A stretch of DNA of 64,000 nucleotides from DASXKD01 sp963703605. Its GTDB lineage: Bacteria > Actinomycetota > Actinomycetes > Streptosporangiales > Streptosporangiaceae. A model generated the notes under the pieces. That model searched no databases, was not told the DNA's origin, and saw only the letters and a list, made by a program, of their open reading frames with translations. Location: assembly GCA_963703605.1 (NCBI GenBank), contig CAVPFC010000058.1:98062-162061 (forward strand), written 5' to 3'. The position numbers were made by a program, and so were the translations under genes. This document shows positions 18,322 to 27,362 of the stretch, piece after piece (position 1 is the stretch's first letter; each line of letters opens with the position of its first letter).

Positions 18322-18758
18322 CAGCGCTCCTTCACGATCTCGACCCCGGCGGCGCGGGCCCGGTCCCGGCCCAGCGGCGTCAGCACGGCCCGCGGCCCGA
18401 GCACGAGCCTTGCGCCCTGCTTGGCCGCCGCCGCGACCATCGCCTCGGTCACCGCGCCCTTGTCCACGCGGTGGCTGGGCTGGACCGACCCCGGCACCGC
18501 CGCTGCCGCGAGCCGGAACCGCAGCCTGCCAGAGCGCAGGGCGTCACGATGCTTGGGGTTCTCAAGCAAATGGAGAAGGTGCATTACGAAGGCTGCCAGG
18601 TCGGCGTCGGTCCGGAGTGAAACGACCTCCACCGACTCGACGTGCTCGGTCACCGGGAGGCCGGCTCCGTTTGCGGCGGCGGCCGGCAGCAACTCCGCCA
18701 GCACCTCCCGCACCAGCCCCCGGATGGCCTCCCCGTCTGCCCCGGGCTCAGCCGTCAC
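18321..18758 (-). CDS. RMM-locus protein of unknown function
   Basis: A 145-residue protein between the BMC-T and BMC-P genes, at the same relative position as an uncharacterised protein in mycobacterial RMM loci. The N-terminus (AIRGLVREVLAELLPAAAA) is a short amphipathic helix and could be an encapsulation peptide. The C-terminus (LGPRAVLTPLGRDRARAAGV) resembles a small motif seen in several microcompartment-associated proteins. No catalytic motif is recognised. GTG start at 18758 overlaps the BMC-T stop (GTGA). Confidence 0.8.
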   Translation of the reverse strand: MTAEPGADGEAIRGLVREVLAELLPAAAANGAGLPVTEHVESVEVVSLRTDADLAAFVMHLLHLLENPKHRDALRSGRLRFRLAAAAVPGSVQPSHRVDKGAVTEAMVAAAAKQGARLVLGPRAVLTPLGRDRARAAGVEIVKER

Positions 18759-19357
18759 GGCAAGCTCCGCAGGGAGTCCTCAGCGGCCTCGGCGGCCTGC
18801 CGCACGTCGGCCTCGGATCCGGAGAGGTACACCCGCCCGGTGGCCCCGATCATCCGGTAATCCACGACCTTGATCCTGGCGGCCTTCTCCGCTTCGTTGG
18901 CGGCGAGGATCGCGTACGAGGCGGGCTGCATCTCCAGCACGAACAGCGACTCCCCGGCCAGCGCCATCGACCCGATCTTGTTCCGGTTGATCAGGAAAGC
19001 GTGCTGCGGATCGAGCATCGAGATGATCTTCGACGCAAGCACCCGCGGTTTCGTTGCGTCGGTGGCCTTCGCCCCGAGTGCGTCGAGCACCGCGAAACCG
19101 GCCGCGCTGACCTCGTCGTTCCCCCCATGGATCTCCAGGTACCCGAACTGCCTTTCCACCACGAGCACACCCGCGGAGACCCCCGCGTGCTTGAGCGCCA
19201 CATCGGTCAGCGGCTCGATGTCCAGCCCCGGCGCCACCTCGATGATCTGCGCCGCCACGTCACTCCGCGGCAGGCTCCCCCGGATCCACGTCCCCAGATA
19301 GCACATCGTCTGCGGCTGGAGCCGGTTGAGGAAGATAAACGACCGCAGCTCAGCCAC
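18755..19357 (-). CDS. BMC-T shell protein
   Basis: A 200-residue protein with two BMC domains: AAQIIEVAPGLDIEPLTDVA and VLVVERQFGYLEIHG in the first, INRNKIGSMALAGESLFVLE and MIGATGRVYLSG in the second. It makes pseudohexameric trimers. I chose GTG 19357 because GGGGGG lies seven bases upstream and the codon overlaps the stop of the aldehyde dehydrogenase (GTGGCTGA). An upstream ATG would make the overlap about 100 bases. It is a paralogue of the shell half of the kinase fusion. Confidence 0.93.
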   Translation of the reverse strand: MAELRSFIFLNRLQPQTMCYLGTWIRGSLPRSDVAAQIIEVAPGLDIEPLTDVALKHAGVSAGVLVVERQFGYLEIHGGNDEVSAAGFAVLDALGAKATDATKPRVLASKIISMLDPQHAFLINRNKIGSMALAGESLFVLEMQPASYAILAANEAEKAARIKVVDYRMIGATGRVYLSGSEADVRQAAEAAEDSLRSLP

Positions 19358-21032
19358 GAGATCCCCCCGCAAACTGAGCAAGTTCCTCGATAACGATCCG
19401 CCGGATCTCCTCCCGAAGCGCGTCCGCAACCTCTGCTCCCAGACCGCCACCCGAATCCCGGCCGTTCAGACCGGTACCAGGTGCCAGGTGGGCCGGAGGC
19501 TCGCCCCGGCGTGGCGTTGCGCCAGCAGCCACGCCGGGGTGACCTCCGTGCCCGCCCGGGCCCTCAGCCATATTCGAAGCGATCGGATATGCAGGCACAG
19601 AACCAGCGGGAGACTCCCAAGGGATCAGTCCCGAGAACGAGCCAAAAGGTTCAGCAGGATCGCGGTTGTAAGCGAGCCTGGTCCACTGCACGAGATGCTT
19701 GGGCTCCAGGTTCTCGACGAGAGACGACCGGCCGTAGAACCCGGTCCCGACGGTCATGGTCGGCGCCAGATGAGTCTCGATCCCCGAGCTGCCCAGGCTG
19801 TTCCCCGCGTTCACGGAGACGCGAAGGACCTCGACCGCCGCCCCGAACTCCATGATCGTCCGGGGATCCGCGCTGTGGATCGCCGCCGAGTGACCGCGCC
19901 CCGAGATCCGCAGCACGGCCCGGGCCGCGTCGATGCCGCGGCGTGCGTTCGGCACGCGGACCAGCCCGAGCACCGGGCAGAGCTTCTCGTGTGCGAGCGG
20001 CTCCTCGGGCACCACCAGCGAGAACGGGGCGAGCAGGATCCGCGTGGTGCCGGGCACGCGCAGCCCGGCCTCGCCCGCGATCCAGGTCGCGTCCTTGCCG
20101 ACGAACCGGATGTCGAAGCGCCCGCCGGGGAACAGCAGCCCGGCTACCTTGGCCGCCTCGCCGGGGTCCAGCAGGTACGCGCCCTCCCGCTTCATGTGCC
20201 GCAGCAGCGTGTCGGCGACGGAGTCCGCCACGATCAGCACCGACTCGTTCGTGCACAGGATCGAGTTGTCGAAGCTCTTGCTGTCCACGATCCGCTTGGC
20301 CGCCTTCGGCAGGTCGGCCGTGGCGTCCACCAGCACCGGCACGTTGCCGGGGCCAACCCCGATCGCGGGCGTGCCGGAGCTGTAGGCGGCCCGCACCACG
20401 GGGACGCCGCCCGTGGCCACGATGACGCTGGTGCGCTCGTCGGTCATCAGCGCGTTGATCAGCGGCACCGACGGCTGGTCCACCACCTGGATGACCCCGT
20501 CGGGCGCACCCGCCGCGACCGCCGCGCCGGCCAGCGTGCGGGCCGCGTCGGCGCAGCACTCGCGGGCCAGCGGGTGCGGGCTGATCACGACGACGCTGCG
20601 GGTCATCAGCGCGAGCAGGGACTTGAAGAACACCGTGGCCACGGGGTTGGTGGACGGGGTGAGCGCGAGCACCACGCCGGCCGGGCGCGGGACCTCCACG
20701 ATCTTCGCCGCCGGGTCGAAGCGCGGGGTCACGTAGTCGTGGGCCGCGTAGGCCTCGACGAGGCCGGTGCTGCACGCGAGGTTCTTGATGACCTTGTGCT
20801 CGGCCACCCCGAACCCGGTCTCCCGCACCGCCCACTCCGCGTACTCGCGGGCCTTGGCGGCGCCCGCCTGCGCGGCGGCGTGCACGATCCGGTCCACGGC
20901 CTGCTTGTCGTACCGGGCGAAGGCCCGGGCGGCCCATTCGGCGCGCTGCAACATCGCCCGCGCCCGCGGCACCCCGGCCGGGTCGCTCAGCTCCTCGATC
21001 GTGATCGCCCGCGGCTCCGCCACAGTCACCAC
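19350..21032 (-). CDS. CoA-acylating aldehyde dehydrogenase (propionaldehyde type) with encapsulation tail
   Basis: About 560 residues. The ALDH fold carries the catalytic Cys in SILCTNES, with the NAD site near PSTNPVATVFFK and GVGPGNVPVLVD. This type converts propionaldehyde plus CoA and NAD to propionyl-CoA. After the fold come a flexible Gly/Pro-rich linker and a final amphipathic helix (ADALREEIRRIVIEELAQFA), the usual form of a microcompartment encapsulation peptide. It is the sink for aldehyde made by the kinase/lyase route and by diol dehydratase. GTG start at 21032 follows GAGGGGAGG. Confidence 0.93.
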   Translation of the reverse strand: MVTVAEPRAITIEELSDPAGVPRARAMLQRAEWAARAFARYDKQAVDRIVHAAAQAGAAKAREYAEWAVRETGFGVAEHKVIKNLACSTGLVEAYAAHDYVTPRFDPAAKIVEVPRPAGVVLALTPSTNPVATVFFKSLLALMTRSVVVISPHPLARECCADAARTLAGAAVAAGAPDGVIQVVDQPSVPLINALMTDERTSVIVATGGVPVVRAAYSSGTPAIGVGPGNVPVLVDATADLPKAAKRIVDSKSFDNSILCTNESVLIVADSVADTLLRHMKREGAYLLDPGEAAKVAGLLFPGGRFDIRFVGKDATWIAGEAGLRVPGTTRILLAPFSLVVPEEPLAHEKLCPVLGLVRVPNARRGIDAARAVLRISGRGHSAAIHSADPRTIMEFGAAVEVLRVSVNAGNSLGSSGIETHLAPTMTVGTGFYGRSSLVENLEPKHLVQWTRLAYNRDPAEPFGSFSGLIPWESPAGSVPAYPIASNMAEGPGGHGGHPGVAAGATPRRGEPPAHLAPGTGLNGRDSGGGLGAEVADALREEIRRIVIEELAQFAGGSRG

Positions 21033-21064
21033 GGCCTCCCCTCACAACGGAATTGTTTGTCGCG

Positions 21065-21113
21065 GTGGGCGCCACCACGACACTCTTTGGTCGTCGTGGG
21101 CGCCACCACGACA
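21065..21113. promoter_or_regulatory. Paired 18-bp direct repeats with inverted symmetry (probable operators)
   Basis: GTGGGCGCCACCACGACA occurs at 21065-21082 and 21096-21113, with starts 31 bases (about three helical turns) apart. The second copy forms GTCGTGG-N6-CCACGAC. They lie 33 bases upstream of the aldehyde dehydrogenase start in a 165-bp gap after the aminotransferase gene. This looks like a cooperative regulator site, perhaps for the GntR protein. Confidence 0.55.
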
Positions 21114-21197
21114 TTCGCCGGGGCGGCGGTACAGCGGGCACGGTGACGGAAGTTATGGTGTGGCTGATAGTGCGGTTGGGGTGTAGGGGTGGCGGCG

Positions 21198-22475
21198 TCA
21201 CCGGGGCCTCCAGGTGCGGGCGTCGGCCGCGGCCCCGGCGATGGCGGCTTCGGTGCGGTCGAGCAGTTCGTCGCAGAGCGCCGGGGTCATCAGCACCCCC
21301 GGCTTGTACTGGAGGACGCTGGGGTCGAGGGTGGAGAAGATCGCCCACACCCCGGCCTCGTAGAGCCGCTGCATGACAAGCTGCGCGCCCCGGGGGTGCG
21401 CGAACTCCAGGCCCATCACGAGGCCGTCCTGCCGGATCCCGGTAAACCAGCCGGGGTACAGCGCCTGGATTCTGGCCAGCCCGGCGCCCAGGAGGTCGGC
21501 GATGTAGTGGACCATCGACCTGACCTCGGGACGGCAGGTGATCTCGAGCGTCTTCAGCGCGGCCACGCAGCCGAGTTCGGCGCCGCCGAAGCTGGACATG
21601 TGCGCGAACCCGTCCTCGGTGAGCCAGCCCGCCGCGGCCTCGCTGACCAGGACCGCGCTGATCGGGTACATGCCGCCGGAGATCCCCTTGCCGGTGACCA
21701 GGATGTCCGGCACGACCCCGTGCTTGGTGATCGCCCAGAGCTCCCCGGTGCGCATCAGCCCGGTCTGCACCTCGTCCGCGATGTAGAGGGCGCCGTGCCG
21801 TTCGCACATCCGCTTGACCGCGGCCAGGTAGCCCGGAGCGGGCAGCGGGAAGCCGTAGGTGGCCGGGATCGTCTCCATGATCACCGCGGCGACATCGTTG
21901 CCGCGCAGCGCGTCCTCCATCGCGGCCAGGTCGTTGAACGGCACGTGGCTGAACTCTTCCGGCCGGTCGGCGAGGAACAACCCGGAGAACCGCTCGTCCC
22001 CGGCGGCCACGGCCAGGCCGGTGTGCCCGTGGTATGCCTTGGCGATCGAGACGATCTTGCGCCGCTTGGTGGCGTGCCGGGCGGTCTTGAGCGCGATGTC
22101 GATCGCCTCGCCGCCGCCGCTGCCGAAGACCACCTTGGCGATCCCGGGCGGCGCGGTGGTCACCAGCGCCTCGGCCAGCGCGGTGCGGGCGAGCGAGGGG
22201 AAATGGTGGTTGCCGATGTCGAAGTGCTGCATCGCGGCGGTGACGGCGGCGACCACCTCGGGGTTGCGGTGGCCCAGGTTGTAGGTGCCACCGTTGAGGT
22301 GGGTGTCGATGAGGCGCTTGCCCTCGACGTCATAGATGAAGTAGCCCTCCCGCCGGTCGATGACCAGCGGGACGCCCGAGTCCACCCAGAACTGGGTCTT
22401 GCCCGGGTTCCAGAACTCCTTGGCCTTGGCGAGCATCTCGCCCTTGGACGCGAACGCGATGAGTTCCTCGGCCAC
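21198..22475 (-). CDS. Class III PLP aminotransferase-fold enzyme (RMM phospho-lyase type)
   Basis: About 425 residues of fold type I, class III: THLNGGTYNLGHRNPEVVAA, GSGGGEAIDIALKTAR, AKAYHGHTG, ALYIADEVQTGLMRTG and the PLP lysine in LVTGKGISGG. In RMM loci this enzyme is thought to act on phosphorylated 1-amino-2-propanol and release propionaldehyde (phospho-lyase), though a true transaminase is possible. I prefer GTG 22475, which has GGAGG with 5-base spacing; a TTG at 22532 lies upstream of the likely transcription start. It is the first gene of the microcompartment operon. Confidence 0.87.
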   Translation of the reverse strand: MAEELIAFASKGEMLAKAKEFWNPGKTQFWVDSGVPLVIDRREGYFIYDVEGKRLIDTHLNGGTYNLGHRNPEVVAAVTAAMQHFDIGNHHFPSLARTALAEALVTTAPPGIAKVVFGSGGGEAIDIALKTARHATKRRKIVSIAKAYHGHTGLAVAAGDERFSGLFLADRPEEFSHVPFNDLAAMEDALRGNDVAAVIMETIPATYGFPLPAPGYLAAVKRMCERHGALYIADEVQTGLMRTGELWAITKHGVVPDILVTGKGISGGMYPISAVLVSEAAAGWLTEDGFAHMSSFGGAELGCVAALKTLEITCRPEVRSMVHYIADLLGAGLARIQALYPGWFTGIRQDGLVMGLEFAHPRGAQLVMQRLYEAGVWAIFSTLDPSVLQYKPGVLMTPALCDELLDRTEAAIAGAAADARTWRPR

Positions 22476-22512
22476 CGCCACCTCCGCGTCCGCGCAGTTC
22501 GGTTCAACCAAA

Positions 22513-22542
22513 TTGATACCGGATGCGACCAAACGGCGTCAA
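22513..22542 (-). promoter_or_regulatory. Probable promoter of the microcompartment operon
   Basis: On the minus strand TTGACG (22542-22537) and TATCAA (22518-22513) are separated by 18 bases, a fair vegetative-type promoter. Just downstream, GGTTCAACC (22501-22509) is a near-perfect small palindrome, and ACCAAA occurs twice nearby. Both are candidate operator elements. Confidence 0.45.
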
Positions 22543-24635
22543 CCGGTCCAGATTAATTTTGTCTTTCTGGAACCAGAACTCTTTATGGTTCTGGCTGGTT
22601 GCTCGATCAGGAGCAGCGGCAGCCGCACGGCGACCGTCGTGCCCTCCTCCTCCGTCGAGGTAAGGCTGATCTGCCCGTGATGATTGGCCACGATGGTCCG
22701 CACGATCGACAGGCCGAGCCCGGAACCGGGCAGCGCCCGGTCCACCGCGTTCGACGCCCGGAAGAAGCGGGTGAACAACGACTCCTGCTCCCTCTCGGGG
22801 ATGCCGATCCCGGTGTCGGCGACCGTGACCACCGCCGAACCTTCCTCCTGGGCCAGGGACAGGGACACGCTGCCGCCGCGCGGCGTGTACTTCACCGCGT
22901 TCGACAGCAGGTTGACCAGCACCCGGTCCAGTTGCTCGGCGTCCCCGTCCACCATGAGGCCCTTGTCCGTGGCCACCGTCTCGAACGTCAGCCCGCCGAC
23001 CCCCGCCGACGGCCGGATCACGTCCGCCGCCGCCCAGACCAGGCTGGTCAGGTCCACCGGCGCGAGCCGGGAGGTGAACGCGCCCAGTTCGATCTTGGAG
23101 ATCGTGAGCACGTCCTCGATCAGGGTCTTCAGCCGCTGCGCGTTGCGGTCCACCGCGTCCAGCATCTTGGCCTGTTCCGGCCCCACGAGGCCGGCCTCGT
23201 GGTCGGCGAGCAGTTCGACATAGCCGATGATGCTGGTGAGCGGCGTCCGCAGGTCGTGCGAAGCGGCCGCGATGAACCCCGCCTTGGCCCGGTCGACCGC
23301 CTTGAGCTCCTCGATGACACGCTCCTCGCCCTCGTACAGCCGGGCATGCTCGAGCCCGCGCCCGGTGTCGCCGGCCAGCGACTCCACCGCCTCGACCTCG
23401 GCCGGGGTCCACGGAACGCCCGGGTCGTCCCGGGCCACGGCGAGGCAGCCGAGCAGTTCCGGGCCGACCCCGAACGGTGTGATCACCACCGACGCCGCCC
23501 CCCACCCGGTCAGGGTCTCGCGGATCCGTCCCGGGATGTCCGCGGCCTCCTCGGCACGCAGATCCTGGATGCGGTAGCTGGAGCGGTGCTGGTAGATCTC
23601 CTGCAGCCAGGCGAGCGAGTCGGGCTGGAGGTGCTTGACCACGTCACCCATCTGCCGCCAGGCCTCCTCGTCGCCGTCGCCGTCGGCGTCGGCCAGCCGC
23701 CCCTCGCTGACCAGCCCGACCCAGACGAAGTCGACGGCCAGGTGCTCCTGGATCGCGGTGACCGCCTCGCGGACGACCGCCTGGCCGTGCAGGTGCTGGC
23801 GGATCCGGATCGCCGCCTGGTGTACCTCCGCCAGCAGGCGGACGCGGTCGCTCTCCGCGGCCCGGACGCGGTCGCTCTCATCGGCGAGGAAGTTGATGGA
23901 GCGCGCCAGGTCCCTGACGTCGGCCGGGCCGCCGGGCACCGCACGGGCCCGCATGTCGCCCATCGCGCGCCTGCGCACGGTCGTGGTGGCCCCGTGCAGG
24001 GGACCGCTCACGTAGCGCAGGCCCACCGCCCCCGCGATCACCGGGAACATGAGGCCGACCGCCAGGACGGCTACGGTCCAGCCCAGGCCGACGCCCAGGA
24101 TGTTCTCGCTCTTGAAGGTCAGCTGGTCGCTGTCGCCCACCAGCAGCCGCCGCAGCCGGTCGTCCTGGATGAGGAACGCGTCCGACGTCGTCGCGGCGCC
24201 GGCATAAAGCCGGGCCGCGGTGCCGCTGCCGGCCGGCGCCGCCGCGGCACGGTCGTAGGCGGCGAACGCGGCCCCCGCGGTGCGCGCCTGCGCGGCCACC
24301 TCGGCGATAACGTCGCCGGCCCCCTCGATCGCGGCCAGCCGCCGGACCCGGTCCTGCGCCACCCCGAACCCGGCCTTTCCGGCCACGTAGTTCTCCAGGA
24401 ACCGGGCCTGGCCGGTGGCGTCGTAATCACCTACCGCGCGCTGCGCGGAGATGAAGTCGCCGAGCAAGGTGAGGTTGGCGACCGACAGGATCTGGACCTT
24501 CTGGTGCAGATCCGAGATGGCCGAGCGCTGGTAGGAGGCACCGGCCAGCACGAATGCGATCACGCCCACGGCCAGCAGGGCCTGCGCGGCGAGCCCGGCC
24601 CACGCGTAGAAGATGATGGAACGCGGCTCCCTCAC
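22539..24635 (-). CDS. Membrane sensor histidine kinase (HAMP-GAF-HisKA)
   Basis: About 698 residues from GTG 24635 (GGAGG upstream). Order: transmembrane helix, extracytoplasmic helical sensor (about residues 40-190), second transmembrane helix, HAMP linker, GAF domain, HisKA with AAASHDLRTPLTSIIGY (phospho-acceptor His), and HATPase with NLLSNAVKYTP, VADTGIGIPERE and GSGLGLSIVRTIV. No response regulator is encoded nearby. It ends just before the aminotransferase promoter and reads in the same direction, so it may lie in the same transcript. Whether it controls the microcompartment is unknown. Confidence 0.9.
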   Translation of the reverse strand: MREPRSIIFYAWAGLAAQALLAVGVIAFVLAGASYQRSAISDLHQKVQILSVANLTLLGDFISAQRAVGDYDATGQARFLENYVAGKAGFGVAQDRVRRLAAIEGAGDVIAEVAAQARTAGAAFAAYDRAAAAPAGSGTAARLYAGAATTSDAFLIQDDRLRRLLVGDSDQLTFKSENILGVGLGWTVAVLAVGLMFPVIAGAVGLRYVSGPLHGATTTVRRRAMGDMRARAVPGGPADVRDLARSINFLADESDRVRAAESDRVRLLAEVHQAAIRIRQHLHGQAVVREAVTAIQEHLAVDFVWVGLVSEGRLADADGDGDEEAWRQMGDVVKHLQPDSLAWLQEIYQHRSSYRIQDLRAEEAADIPGRIRETLTGWGAASVVITPFGVGPELLGCLAVARDDPGVPWTPAEVEAVESLAGDTGRGLEHARLYEGEERVIEELKAVDRAKAGFIAAASHDLRTPLTSIIGYVELLADHEAGLVGPEQAKMLDAVDRNAQRLKTLIEDVLTISKIELGAFTSRLAPVDLTSLVWAAADVIRPSAGVGGLTFETVATDKGLMVDGDAEQLDRVLVNLLSNAVKYTPRGGSVSLSLAQEEGSAVVTVADTGIGIPEREQESLFTRFFRASNAVDRALPGSGLGLSIVRTIVANHHGQISLTSTEEEGTTVAVRLPLLLIEQPARTIKSSGSRKTKLIWTG

Positions 24636-24820
24636 CGCACCCCCGCCCTCCGGTAAGAAACTACTCCGAGCTATATGCCCCTTACTCAACGTAGATAGGC
24701 GCCCAGAAGCCGCGGACCTGGGCCTTTGGGAGGCGCCCCAGGCTCCCCGGCCGGCGGGCGCACTCCCCCACGGCCGGAACGGCTCCCGCCGGCCACGGAC
24801 GGTGCGGCATCCTGTCAACT

Positions 24821-25594
24821 GTGACGCCGTATCCCATGGCGGCCAGGGCACTCGGCCGCCTCGCGCCGCTCGCCGTGGCCGTGCTGCTGGCCAGCGGCTG
24901 CGCACCGGGCACCGGCCCGGCCCAGGGAACGGCCGCCCGGGCGGGGGCGGGCCCGGGCGCCACGGCGAGCGCGACGGCCGTCCCGGGCGCCGGCCACGGG
25001 TCCCCCGCAGCGGCCGGCGGGCGCCGGGCTGGACGGCCGCCCCGGCGGCAGCTCATCACGGTGACCGCGGGCTCGTACGGCGCGACCTACGCCACGCTGA
25101 CCGCGTACCGCAGCGCCGGCCACGGCTGGCGGCGGGTGTTCGGGCCATGGACCGCGCGGATCGGGCGGAACGGGTTCGCCCCGCCGGGCGGCAAGCGCGA
25201 GGGAGACGGCCGGACGCCGTCGGGGTCGTTCGGCCTGCCGTTCCTGTTCGGCGTCGGGCCGGATCCCGGGTTTCACGTCCCGTACCGGCGGATACACCCC
25301 TACGACTACTGGGACGACGACCCGGCCAGCGCCCGGTACAACGAGTGGGTGGACGCCCGGCGCGCCGGCGCCGGGGCCAGCCCCGAGCCGATGGACGTCT
25401 CCGCCTACGACTTCGGCGCGGTGATCGGCTACAACACCGCGCGGACGCCCGGGCTCGGCAGCGCCATTTTCCTGCACCTGAACATCGGCATCGCGACCGC
25501 GGGCTGCGTGACCCTGCCGGAGGGCGAGCTGCTCCCGTTGCTGCGCTGGCTGAACCCGGCCCGGTCGCCACGAATCATGATGGGAGTTAGCTAA
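24821..25594 (+). CDS. L,D-transpeptidase (YkuD) family lipoprotein
   Basis: A 257-residue protein. A signal sequence ends in a lipobox (LLASGCAPG), followed by an Ala/Gly-rich linker. The catalytic domain lies at about residues 80-255, with FLHLNIGI and TAGCVTLPEGE, the H...S/T-x-G-C pattern of YkuD-fold enzymes. These enzymes cross-link peptidoglycan or attach proteins to it. The domain is of the variant type with an insertion around PYRRIHPYDYWDDDP. GTG start. Divergent from the sensor kinase. Confidence 0.85.
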   Translation: MTPYPMAARALGRLAPLAVAVLLASGCAPGTGPAQGTAARAGAGPGATASATAVPGAGHGSPAAAGGRRAGRPPRRQLITVTAGSYGATYATLTAYRSAGHGWRRVFGPWTARIGRNGFAPPGGKREGDGRTPSGSFGLPFLFGVGPDPGFHVPYRRIHPYDYWDDDPASARYNEWVDARRAGAGASPEPMDVSAYDFGAVIGYNTARTPGLGSAIFLHLNIGIATAGCVTLPEGELLPLLRWLNPARSPRIMMGVS

Positions 25595-25647
25595 CGGGCG
25601 GCAGGGGCCCTGGTGCACACCCGGGGACCGGGTGGTGAACTTGGACC

Positions 25648-26952
<1,305 letters not shown>

Positions 26953-27000
26953 AACGCGGGCCCCGCGGCGCCGCCGGGGGCCTGGATACGAGCCCGCGGA

Positions 27001-27231
27001 TCAGGGCGCCCCGGCGGTGCCCGGCTCGTGCCTGGGGTCGTACCACACCGCCCGGCAGCCGTCCGCCCGGCACAAGACGACGCGGTGCCCGCTGCCGCGC
27101 GGCTGGGCCGCGCGGGCCGGGCCGCACTGGCACGGCTCCCAGGACACGATGATCCGGCCAGGTCCCCACGGATGCCCGTTGGCGCAGCGCTGAGGATAGG
27201 GCCACCAGTCCGGCCGGGCTACCTGTTCCAC
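27001..27231 (-). CDS. Small cysteine/histidine-rich conserved protein
   Basis: A 76-residue protein. It shows RCANGHPWGPGRIIVSWEPC, then a CQCG and CRADGCRAVWY with spacing suggestive of a zinc ribbon. Short proteins with the CANGHPWGPG start are common in actinobacteria, but I know no function. It stands alone between citrate synthase and the phosphoesterase. Confidence 0.75.
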   Translation of the reverse strand: MEQVARPDWWPYPQRCANGHPWGPGRIIVSWEPCQCGPARAAQPRGSGHRVVLCRADGCRAVWYDPRHEPGTAGAP

Positions 27232-27315
27232 GCCTCGATTAGAACATACGAGCGAAGCCGGGAAAAGCGTGACACCTGAGGCTGGTGGGATCAGTTAAGG
27301 TCAGCGCAACAAAGG

Positions 27316-27345
27316 GGCAGGCCGCCCCGTCCGGGGCGGCCTGCC
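27316..27345. terminator. Strong hairpin terminator
   Basis: GGCAGGCCGCCCCG and its exact complement form a 14-bp stem with a two-base loop. It lies 17 bases beyond the stop of the phosphoesterase gene and would also block readthrough from the left. Confidence 0.8.
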
Positions 27346-27362
27346 TGCGTGTCTGACGGCGC

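Noticed and set aside
19651..21807. 718-codon minus-strand frame over the ALDH and aminotransferase genes
   Set aside because: It crosses two real genes and the gap between them in the wrong frame. Composition is typical of a GC shadow.
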